10,884 nt of DNA from Podila epigama (Eukaryota; Mortierellomycota; Mortierellomycetes; Mortierellales; Mortierellaceae): positions 1 to 10,884 of the forward strand of contig JAAAVE010001029.1 in NCBI GenBank assembly GCA_015679605.1, read 5' to 3'. Under the pieces are notes generated by a model. The model saw only the letters and a list, made by a program, of their open reading frames with translations. It ran no database searches and was not told the origin of the DNA. Of the stretch, positions 1 to 8,327 are shown in pieces; positions within the stretch are counted from its first letter, which is position 1; the number at the start of each line of letters is the position of its first letter. Made by a program: the position numbers and the translations under genes.

Positions 1-18
1 TCTTCCGCTTTTCCCAAA

Positions 19-45
19 GAGAGAGAGAGAGAGATAGAGAGAGAG
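19..45. repeat. GA microsatellite
   Basis: A nearly perfect (GA)n run, interrupted once by a TA, sits at the left edge of the window. It lies upstream of the phosphatase gene, in its leader or promoter. GA/CT tracts are common in fungal promoters, but no function can be assigned here. Confidence 0.9.
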
Positions 46-281
46 TATGACGATGGATCAAGACAGAATGTCTTGACTTGAATTGCAAGCAGGCAGCAGT
101 AGAAACACACCAACCCCCCTCTTTCCTTTTTCCGCCCACAGGATGTTTACCATCCAACCAATCTATCTCTCTCTCTCTGCCCATGGTTTTCAATCTTTCC
201 CATTCATTCACAGCTCAACTCGTCATCTCCCTGCGTCCCTCCTTTTGCGTGCCCGTCTTCATCCTTTGACGCCTAGAACCC

Positions 282-333
282 CGTCGTCGTCGTCGTCTTC
301 GTCGTCTTCGTCGTCATCATCATCATCGTCATC
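282..333. repeat. TCG/TCT/TCA trinucleotide microsatellite
   Basis: About 17 imperfect trinucleotide units (cgt, ctt and cat variants) follow one another. They lie upstream of the phosphatase ATG, in the same frame as the open stretch that begins at 270. In one frame this gives poly-Ser, but there is no support for translation. Confidence 0.85.
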
Positions 334-436
334 TACCCCACCCCGCATTCTTTGATGGATGTGGCCGTCTCCTTCTCTCTACTTTTGCTCACCCCACACT
401 TTTCATATCTCTTTCTTTCTTTCTCTGTCTATCTCT

Positions 437-484
437 CACATACACAAACACACAAACAAACACACAAACACATACTTACACGCA
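437..484. repeat. CA-rich simple repeat
   Basis: An imperfect run of caca, caaa and cata units lies in the leader region of the phosphatase gene. It is simple-sequence DNA with no gene-like content. Confidence 0.8.
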
Positions 485-782
485 CTTTTTCCTTACTCCA
501 ACCCTTTCAATAGTCCCTTGTACTCCAGCAATCACCACAGACCAGTTCGCGTCCTACTTCCCTTCAGTGAATACCTCGTCAGCATTCCCTTCCCTCGCTG
601 ACGCTACACCCACCGCCTTCGCTTCAGCATTCGCCTTTCCTGTGCCAACACCGGCAGCAATTGAAATTCCAAGCTTTGCTGCCTCTTCACCTTCATACTT
701 TCCCTCCACCACCGAGCCAAATACTCCAGAGACCCAGTCCTTTGACTTGCGATCACCTCCATCGACTACACCTTCCACTGGC

Positions 783-3499
783 ATGCCTCCTGTGACACAC
801 TTTAGACCAAGTATGGCAGCTTCTGGGAGCCATGCCTGGGAACCCTACCCTTCCTCCACAGCCACCACCACCACTACTACTACTACCACTTCTACTACCA
901 CTTCTTCGTCTTCGATTTTGAAAGCTGCAACTTCGCAAGAGCGCAACGGATCGTTCTCTTCTATACCCTCACCAAAGTCCAACTTGTCCATATCCATGCC
1001 ACTGGCCAATTTGATGTCGCCACCCCACTCATTGCCCGTCTCCTGGTCGAAATCATTACCCTCTGCAGGAGCCGTCTCACCTCCCAAATCTCTACCAGCA
1101 ACAAACCTCCTAACAGATCTCGGTATGCAGTCCATGAGCGGCGATCTGGTCTCGCAACTCTTACACAGAGTCCTCTCCATCCAAGGGACCGAAAGTGACA
1201 AAACTGCACTAATGCTCCTGGACATGCGCCCATCTGCCAGCCATGCTGCCGCAACCATCAAGACCTCCGTCAGCATCTGTGTGCCCAACATGCTTCTCAA
1301 ACGACCCATGTTCTCGCTCACTATGGTCATGGAGCAGCTCACAACCGAAGTAGAAGCCGAAACATTCTCACGGTGGCAACAATATTCAAACATTGTCCTC
1401 TTTGATGCCTCAGGCGCCATCCCCGCAGCCGGATCTCCTTTTCTTCTGATTGCTCAAAAGTTTCGCAAGGAGGGATGCTCTGCTAACCTCGGATATCTCA
1501 GTGGTATGAAAACACGATGGTGTGAAAGCAAATGAAACCTAAAGAGAGAACAAAGAAAGAAAAAAAAAATAGTCAACAGCTGACAAGAAAGTATCATCAT
1601 GGCGTAAAAAAAACATTCATCTCTAACATTTTTTCTCAATATCTCAATATTGTAGGTGGATTTGACTCTTTTGTCGCACACCACAACTCACTCTGCAACT
1701 CGGATAAATCATCCATGGATATCACATCAACAGGAGCTAGCAGTACAGGGACATCAACATCAAAGCCCCGGCCCACATCTGCCGGTCTTTCACCTATGCG
1801 TCAACGACTCCATCTCGGATCCCTCCCATCGATGATGACTCAACCCGCTGCTGGCCCGATCGGATGTCAGACTCCCATGATCGAGAATCCCAATGTCAAC
1901 CCTCTGTTTGAAAGTGTCCGCCAGTCGATTGGACTCAACACGAATATCACTGAGGAGATTCCTGTGCGCTTGCCTGTCGGCTTTTCTGTCGATCTAATCC
2001 GTGAGCGTCTGCCAAACTGGCTTTTGGCAGCATTGGCAGAAAATACTGGAAAGGCGAGGCTGGCAGAGTATTTTCAGGTAAATATTTCTTGTCAAAAAAA
2101 TAAGAAAAAAAAAAAAAAAAGCTGACTGGGATGAGGCTTGCTTTTTTAGTACCTCCTTTACGGATGTCACATTTTGAGTGTCTCCTTGAAGGAATTCTCC
2201 GTTTTCGACGGAACACTCTGAATCAAGATCTTTTTGGTTAACTGACATACCTTGACAACTCTCATCCCCATGTACTAGAAAATCGAAATCAGTGAAAAGA
2301 GTCGATTGGCGTTATTAATGCTTCCTCAAGCAATGAGATCGGGAAGGACAACCATTTTCAGCATTGGTGCAGGTATCGAAAAGGGCCTCAAAAACCGATA
2401 TCACAACATTTGGCCATACGACCATATGCGCGTCAAGATTGCGGAGCATGAGGAAGGACAGGATGACTACATCAACGCGTCGTATATCAAACCACCATTA
2501 AGCCGCAAATCGTACATTGCCACACAGGGGCCACTCCCATCCACATTTCAGGATTTCTGGAAGGTGGTTTGGGAACAAAATTCACGCGTCATTGTAATGC
2601 TGACGCGGGAGCAGGAGATGGGACGCCTCAAGTGCCACCAATACTGGCCCACGAGTCAGAACCCACTTTTGGATCTTGGCGCGGTGCAGGTATCACTCGT
2701 CTCGGAGACACTGCCAGATCCAACGATCGGCACAATCTTGGTCCGGCAAATGAAGTTGCGACATATCCATAGGCCGCAGGAGGAGGAGCGGATCATTACG
2801 CAGATTCAGTACACGGGATGGCCAGACTTTGGCGTACCCGAGACGCCGCTGGAGGTGCTCAAGGTCATTCAACTCTCGAACGCATACAACACTCCATCAT
2901 CGGCTGGTCCGATGGTCGTGCACTGTTCGGCAGGATGCGGTCGCACAGGAGCCTTTTGTGTGATTGACTCGATTCTGACGGAGCTTCAGGATAATCCATC
3001 GCTCATCATGCCCAAACCTCGTCTCAACCTTACGCTGCCCGGGAGTGGATTGCAGAACGGACGTACAAGCCTTGTGAACGAAAGGGTAGCCAATGCCATG
3101 GCAGCATCTAGTGTCCATTACAACCTCAGCAACAATAACAATGCCGACATCCGCACTAGCAGCAGCGCGGACAGTATCAGCAGTATGCCCGCCAAACCCG
3201 AGGATCCCATGACAGACATTGTCTTTGCTGCTGTGAGTACGCTCCGTGAACATCGCATGTCGATGGTGCAGACTTTACGGCAATATGTGTTTTGTTATGA
3301 GGCCATCTTTTGGCATATGGCGATGGAGTTTGCCAAAGATCAGCCAGGACTTTCAGTGGTGCCGCCACCGTCATTAGCGGTTCATACACCCATCCTGGCG
3401 ATGCCACCTCCCATGACACCTGGTGTTTCGAATCCTTTCCTGTCCAAGGGGAATGCCCCCAACACTACTACGGATCAAGAGTTTTCGTTCTTTGGATGA
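783..3499 (+). CDS. Protein tyrosine phosphatase with N-terminal rhodanese-like domain (Pyp1/Ptp2-type MAPK phosphatase)
   Basis: This gene likely dephosphorylates the activation-loop tyrosine of stress-type MAP kinases in cytoplasm or nucleus. The role is inferred from family architecture. Exons 783-1503, 1656-2077 and 2279-3499 give 787 residues. The introns are 152 nt (GTATGA, branch CTAAC near 1623) and 201 nt (GTAAAT...CTAG), and all phases close. The N-terminus is Ser/Thr/Pro-rich with a poly-Thr run. Residues about 142-253 form a rhodanese/Cdc25-like domain: it shows LLDMRP and a basic LLKRPMF segment like the MAPK-docking region of this family, and its active loop (FDASGA) has no catalytic Cys. 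The PTP domain follows, with KNRY (about 419), WPD (about 562-564), signature HCSAGCGRTG (Cys 597, Arg 603) and the MVQT Q-motif (Gln 712). An unusual disordered insert of about 70 residues (621-690) separates signature and Q-motif. The start is uncertain: 783 is the first in-frame ATG, 813 has a better context, and the frame is open upstream to 270. Confidence 0.88.
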
Positions 3500-3754
3500 G
3501 CACCCTAGTGTTATTGTTCTGTTCAAAAAAAGATAAAAAAAGATAAAAAAAATAATAGTAATAGCAAAAGAAGCTAAATTTCCCGATCATGTTCTCAAAG
3601 GATAGAGCTTGTGGTTCGGTGTGTGCGAGTGCATGTAGTTCGAGTGGAAACAAATGTGGGCGACATGATGGTTTATGATCTCATACCAATGGTATGTGCG
3701 ATTTTACCGATCTAGAGAGAGAGAGAGGTTGAAGCGTAGTAGAGTGGCTATTGG
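3500..3754. other. Convergent intergenic region (PTP / REC114-like 3' ends)
   Basis: The stop codons of two converging genes are 255 nt apart, so the 3' UTRs may overlap. The stretch holds A-rich runs after the phosphatase stop (3526-3552) and a short GA run near 3714-3727. No clear AATAAA signal is seen for either gene, and no coding region is supported. Confidence 0.6.
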
Positions 3755-5704
3755 TTAGGCAAAAAGAAACATATGTGTCAACTCGCAAGTTTTTTGTAGA
3801 CAAGAACCCATAAAACTTTCCAATTCCGGGAATCTTGGGTCGTTACTAATGTTTTCCAGAGCAAGTCTGAGGTCATCAGGCGTCAAGCTTAACCAGTATC
3901 CAATATCATGTGCCTGTTGTTCTTGTGTAAATGGATATGGAGTCTTACACAATTCAAAGAAATGTTATTTTTCGATATGTAGGTCGAGCATTTGAACATG
4001 AGAGAAATGGTGTGATTACCAATACTTACTGCATGTACCGTATTGACTGGAGGCTGTAACTCTATTGTGGCAGGTGGGACTGTTCTGGCATTTGTTGGCA
4101 AAGCCGCAGTTGTTGGGGTTGGTGGATATTCATAGTGTGAAGTGATTGCGAGAGTTGGCGAGGGATGGAAAGGTAATGAAGACACAGATGGAGGGGGGAC
4201 TGGAGGTGTATGAGAAAGAGGTGGAGGGGGGACTGGAGGTGTATGAGAAAGAGGTGGCGGTGGAACTGGAGGTGTTTGAGAAAGAGGTGGAGGTGGAGGT
4301 GGAGGAGGAAAATGATGAACAAGACTTTGACTTTGGCTCTGATGCCGGTTTTGACTCTGGTTCTGGCTCTGACTTTGGCTTTGGCTTTGGCTCTGGCTCA
4401 AAGTCTGACTTTGGTATTGTTGACTCCAATGAATTGACATGGCTGGCTGCGCGAGTTGCATCATGGCTGGCGCCGGACTTGGGTCCCCAAAACGTGGGAC
4501 TGATATTGCCTAGGTATATGATGATAGTGCAGGTTGCCTGGCCTATTGTCAATAAGTGTCTTAATGAAAGAAAAAAAAATAAAGGGGGAAGGGAATTACC
4601 TCTGTGTGTGTTCCGGTGGTTGTATCAGAACCACCTTCTGAGAGTAGCATCCGACACTGAACAAACTGTCCTACTACAGATGCGCATCGGGCGCATTCAT
4701 CCAAGACTCGAAACTTTACTTGAAACTTACAATTCTAACGCGCAGAAGACATGGAAAAGAAAAAAGATAGTTCTCAACAGCTGTGGACATTCGGTTTAGT
4801 TTTGGTTGCATTGGTTATGCCCAGGAAGCTTACTTCGGAAGACGCCTGGCTGGACCATATTCGGGTGAGCTTAAACCCCATGACGGGCCCTTTGACCATG
4901 ACTTTAAGCTTTGAAAGCCGGACACTTGACGAATCCAATCGTTGAAACTCCTAAGGCAGATGATTGTTGAGAACAAGCTACTCATATCTCTTGTCTCTTT
5001 CTTGTTTGTAAACCAAGCTGGATTACCAATATATCTTGACCGGATAGGACTTGAAGCCTTGGCGTGTTATCTCCATCCGAGTCTATAACAATAGGCGTGA
5101 GACTTGAGGAAGAAGGATGGTCTACAGTGTGAATGTGAAAAAAAAGAAAAAAAAAAAATGAAGAATGCTTGTAATTAGACTAGATGTGAGCTCAGTTCTT
5201 ACACAAGCTCCTTTCCTTTCTGGCATTTGATGATACCACAATGGTAGCTAGGTCCCTTACGCATGGCTTTTTGATAGGAGGCTAGTGCACGATTTGGCAG
5301 CTGCTCTGCATTCGAGCCCTGTTGAGGTATGATAAGCTGCAACGATAGGTTACGTGACGCGACATGGGTCCAAGCAGACGGATCCTTTGACTCTGGCTGA
5401 AGAAGTGAATACCATACATTGTACGGCTCAGTTTTTTTTTATTTTTTTTATTTTTTTTTGCACGCATTTATTTTTTTTCTTTTCGTTTTCATTCTTTTTC
5501 TCTCTCCTCGCCGTATTTTGACAACAAGAAACAAAGATTCAGTAAGTGACTGACATGAAGAGAAGACGTTGGCTCGTTTGACTCGGACTCGCGCAGTTGA
5601 CTTTGGCTTGAGGAAGGTGGTGGGTTGCTTGTAGACTTTCCGTATCGCTCAAGTGCAAATGAGTAAAGAACGCAAGTCTGACGAGTGCTGGTTTGTGCGG
5701 TCAT
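3755..5704 (-). CDS. REC114: REC114/Rec7-like meiotic double-strand-break protein
   Basis: REC114 acts with MEI4 and MER2/IHO1 on meiotic chromosome axes to promote Spo11 break formation. The call rests on motif order and architecture. Seven minus-strand exons fit: 5704-5555, 5396-5261, 5121-5027, 4950-4834, 4734-4600, 4509-4030 and 3943-3755, giving 433 residues with all phases closing. Donors are GTCAGT, GTAAGG, GTAATC, GTAAGC, GTAATT and GTAAGT. The PH-like region has FALERY (16-21), a Trp (59) with SLQLII (68-73), LSGQDIL before a basic strand, GPVMGFKL (148-155), then FQVKF with C180xxC183 and FVQC. This order matches the conserved blocks of animal and fungal REC114. A disordered middle follows: Ser-Gln repeats (240-273) and Pro-rich repeats (278-318). 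The C-terminal 62 residues contain a helical, DPRFPELE-type segment resembling the Mei4-binding end. Intron 1 is the weakest junction: its donor is GTCAGT, and a second in-phase acceptor at 5427 would add ten residues. Other PH-fold proteins are the main alternative. Confidence 0.68.
4202..4300 (-). repeat. 33-nt coding tandem repeat (3 units) in the REC114-like gene
   Basis: Three consecutive 33-nt units (4202-4234, 4235-4267, 4268-4300) encode an 11-residue proline-rich unit of the SHTPPVPPPPL type on the minus strand. Units 1 and 2 are nearly identical and unit 3 has diverged (SQ for SH). They lie in exon 6, within the predicted disordered linker, and give a misleading long open frame on the plus strand. 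Confidence 0.9.
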
Positions 5705-6151
5705 CCTGACGGGTTTTTTGCAGAGGGAGCGAAGGAAAGCGGGGTGGGGCGAGGTGTGAAGAAAAGGATCATAGAAATGCCCATGTCCATCCTCATGTCA
5801 GAACAAGCAGATGTCAGGTGAGTTGGCACAAGTGAGACACCGACACCGTTCGGTTGGATGGAAGGGATTGTGAAGAGTTTTGGTTGGATTGGTTGGTTGG
5901 CTGCTGATTTTTTTTTTCTTGCCAACGTGCCAACTTGCACTTGATCTTCACATCCCTCACTCATCTTGCCCTTGTTGGGCCGAGGTAGAATGGGATCAAT
6001 ATAAAATGCAATTTCGCATTTTCTTCTTTTTTCTGCTTTCTTCTTCTCTGCTCTCCTTCTTCTTCAACATACCGTATCTATCATTACAACTATTGCTTTC
6101 ACTCCATCCACATTTTTCTTCCACGGAAAGAAAGAAGTAAAACTAAATATC
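5705..6151. promoter_or_regulatory. Divergent intergenic promoter region
   Basis: These 447 nt separate the ATG of the minus-strand REC114-like gene from the ATG of the plus-strand 132-residue gene. The plus-strand half has a TATA box near 6000 and then a T/C-rich leader (6010-6120). The minus-strand half has no evident TATA. A run of gttgg units is seen at 5880-5900. No coding region is supported within it. Confidence 0.6.
6000..6006 (+). promoter_or_regulatory. TATA box of the 132-aa gene
   Basis: A consensus TATAAAA lies about 146 nt upstream of the ATG at 6152 and is followed by a pyrimidine-rich stretch, the usual layout of an inducible or strongly expressed fungal gene. The assignment is inferred from motif and position. 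Confidence 0.6.
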
Positions 6152-6550
6152 ATGGCCGATGAAAAGCTTGCGTACGAAACAATCTCGAAGAGGATGCACC
6201 ATCAGGATCAACCACAGCACCCCATTTCCGTCAGCACTACGGTCACTACAACCACCTTCACCACCACTGAAAGCCACGGCACCAGTACGGGTCTCTCTTC
6301 AGAACAACCCCTGGACTCACCCATCAGCCCTACAAAGTCGACTCCAAGGAAGACCGGCACCCGCTCGACATTCTGCCCCAACACACTTCGCAAGGGCACA
6401 AGAGTCACAGACGAGGACGATGAGCATCGCCAAAAGGACCATCCGCCTCAACCCACAGGCTGGTTCGAAACCCTATGCAAGAAAAAGTCGGCGACCTATG
6501 TCGATCGTAAAAGCAAGATGGATGAGCCTCACGATCAGTCGTACTACTAA
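6152..6550 (+). CDS. Hypothetical small hydrophilic protein, 132 aa
   Basis: I do not recognise this protein. It is a single uninterrupted frame with a good start context (atcATGG), a TATA box about 146 nt upstream and an AATAAA signal about 225 nt after the stop. C-rich codon choice (gcc, acc, ctc, aag) suggests a real and fairly well expressed gene. The product has no signal peptide and no membrane segment. The first third is His/Gln-rich and then Ser/Thr-rich (residues 26-60), followed by basic SPTKSTPRK-type sites that look like proline-directed phosphorylation sites. An acidic patch (DEDDE, about 87-91) follows. The C-terminal third is the most structured-looking, with GWFETLCKKK (about 102-111) and a basic ATYVDRKSK segment, ending in SYY. 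It is probably mostly disordered. No function can be assigned. Confidence 0.72.
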   Translation: MADEKLAYETISKRMHHQDQPQHPISVSTTVTTTTFTTTESHGTSTGLSSEQPLDSPISPTKSTPRKTGTRSTFCPNTLRKGTRVTDEDDEHRQKDHPPQPTGWFETLCKKKSATYVDRKSKMDEPHDQSYY

Positions 6551-6773
6551 CCACCACGCCGAAGACCCTTGGCTCCATTAATCGCTTGGTGACTCAAGAA
6601 GAGAGAAAAGCCTGGCATGCCCATGGGTTTCTTTCCACTCAACAACGATGGTCAATTGCGTGGTCGCGTACGTCCATGAGAATTGGAATATGTGCTTGCG
6701 TTTAGGTTAGGAGGTATCTTCCTTTTTGTTCATGAGCTGAGCCGACTTCCCCTGGCCCATGCGTCACTTTGTC

Positions 6774-6779
6774 AATAAA
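6774..6779 (+). terminator. Poly(A) signal of the 132-aa gene
   Basis: A canonical AATAAA lies 224 nt after the stop codon at 6550 and is followed by TG-rich sequence (gtttgtgatgt), as expected downstream of a cleavage site. Assigned by motif and position only. Confidence 0.6.
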
Positions 6780-7298
6780 ACGTCATGTTTGTGATGTCAA
6801 TGCTTGCTTTTTCGAGAGCATGGTAGTTTGCACGCATCACTTCGACTTCTTGCAAGAAGAGACTTGTCAACAAACTCTCCTTTTGATGCTTGACATGCAA
6901 CATGGACATATTATTGTATCTCACGACAAACTGCACAATGAGGATGCCATCCTATCATTCTCTTTTTTTTTTTATTAACAGAATCAAGAAGCGCGGAGTT
7001 TGTTTCGTAGAAATAAGCATCTCCTGCTCATCAACGCCGACAATAATGAAATAGCCCCAAGAGACTACTCATTCACACTCTGAACCATGCCCCATCCTCC
7101 TAGGACGGTGTAGCCAAGGTGGTAGCGACGCCAGCTGTGAGTGGTTTTGGAGTGGCATGAGGTTTACCGGCCGGCAAAAGACTGTCCAGATTTAAACAGG
7201 TGCATATGAAGGAAAGCCTATTGTTCACTCGCAGCTCTTCTCCGAACACGCCCTTTTGACGTATTGCAATAGGCACAATCCATCTTTCCTTGCCATCA

Positions 7299-7306
7299 TA
7301 TTTATA
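7299..7306 (+). promoter_or_regulatory. TATA-like element upstream of the carrier gene
   Basis: TATTTATA sits about 118 nt before the ATG at 7424, directly ahead of a long pyrimidine-rich leader. It is a weak match to a TATA consensus, proposed from position. Confidence 0.35.
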
Positions 7307-7423
7307 CACTTTCTTTTTTTTACCCCTTACCTTTTTATTTTCTTTTTTTTTTTTTTCCTCCTCACTTGTTCACCTCCATCACATCACCTTTTTTTTTGCA
7401 TTGCATTCATTCATATAGTCGAC

Positions 7424-8291
7424 ATGGACGACTCCCAGCGCCATCGCCTGGTCCAGTCCGCCTTCCACGCACTCGACCACAACAAGGACGGCGCCATTAA
7501 CGCAAGAGATCTGCTTCTTGTCTACGCTGACACCTTCCCCACCCCTGAACCAGGCCACGCTGTTCTCGATGAGGTATAATCTCATTCCTCCCCCCCTTCC
7601 ATCCTTTCTCAACGATTTCAGATTCCATCGTTTTTCTTTTCTTCCTCGAAGGCAAATGACTCTTGTTGGGACCACGGAGAATTTGAATGGCTGGGTGGAA
7701 ACCAGGATACCCTTATTTTTTTCACGATTGTCCTCCTTTCCCTCGGTCAATGTCTTGCCATGTGTCAAGTAGACATTCATTGTTGTCTTTCGTTTCTAAT
7801 GGAAGCCCATTATGAATCAAGAATGGCAAGGTGACAGCGAGATCTGATCCCTGCTCGGGCACATTTCGATGTCAAAGCTCAAGTTTTTTTTTCTGCTTTG
7901 GACAAGAGGCGCGTCTTCTATTCGGAACCCACGCATTCACACTTTTCCTCTTCCCGAGCTCACGTCGTCCCCACTTTATTTTCGTTCCGTTTTTGTAACT
8001 CTTTTTTTTTCTCGCCCACCCTGTTTCTTCTTTTTTTTAGGCCACAGCAGACGCGCTCATCTCGATAGCATCGAGTTACTCCAACGATGGACAGAATGCA
8101 CCTTCGATTTCGTTTCAGGATTTTCAGCACTTTCTCAAGATGCATCGGATAGAGGTCATCCCGACAGATGAAGGTTGGAGCAAACAGAGTCTTGAGGCGC
8201 TTCTCAAGGACCTGACCCAGGTCAGATCGACTGTTTCGGATAGTCTACATCAGGAAGCTGCTACAGCATCAGGTCAGTCTAAATAATGAGC

Positions 8292-8327
<36 letters not shown>

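Larger units (their letters stand above)
46..782 (+). promoter_or_regulatory. Low-complexity upstream/leader region of the phosphatase gene
   Basis: This stretch is strongly pyrimidine-rich on the plus strand and holds several simple repeats, as expected for a fungal promoter and 5' leader. Several short upstream ATG frames are present. One at 48 ends after nine codons, and one at 183 has a good context (cccATGg) and ends at 267-269. The phosphatase frame is open from 270 up to the first in-frame ATG at 783, but contains no ATG. The part from about 570 already looks coding in composition (Ala, Pro, Ser, Thr). The true start may therefore lie in an unseen upstream exon joined by splicing inside this stretch. 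No convincing separate gene was found. Confidence 0.5.
6551..7423. other. Intergenic: 3' UTR of the 132-aa gene and promoter of the carrier gene
   Basis: The first part (to about 6800) is the probable 3' UTR, ending near the AATAAA at 6774. The middle (6800-7240) has no supported gene; short open frames there lack ATG starts or coding character. The last part (7298-7423) is a TATA-like element followed by a heavily T/C-rich leader immediately before the carrier ATG. Confidence 0.55.

Noticed and set aside
282-333. Regularly spaced short units resembling a CRISPR array
   Set aside because: The units are contiguous trinucleotides without spacers, in a eukaryotic context. It is an ordinary microsatellite.
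567-782. Calling the phosphatase start at 567
   Set aside because: The codon at 567 is GTG, which is not a normal start for nuclear fungal genes. The first in-frame ATG is at 783, so 567 is recorded only as a possibility.
845-1420. 191-residue minus-strand open frame with a poly-Val end
   Set aside because: It lies entirely antisense to phosphatase exon 1, and its repeat tail is the complement of the poly-Thr codons.
4146-4799. Long plus-strand open frame with Gly/Glu/Val repeats
   Set aside because: It is the antisense shadow of the proline and Ser-Gln repeats of the REC114-like exon 6. It runs on through two introns of that gene and has no independent domain or promoter signal.
5282-5467. 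Minus-strand frame starting in an A-rich stretch with Lys/Asn runs
   Set aside because: It overlaps REC114-like exon 2 in another frame. The exon frame carries the conserved Trp and splice phases, whereas this one begins with translated homopolymer.
6769-6978. Plus-strand frame after the 132-residue gene
   Set aside because: It has no ATG at the stated start, it overlaps the poly(A) signal, and it ends in a T-run translated as Phe.
7100-7309. 69-residue minus-strand frame upstream of the carrier gene
   Set aside because: It has an ATG and a mildly protein-like C-terminus, but no domain and no recognisable promoter, and it covers the carrier promoter and TATA-like element. Too weak to call.
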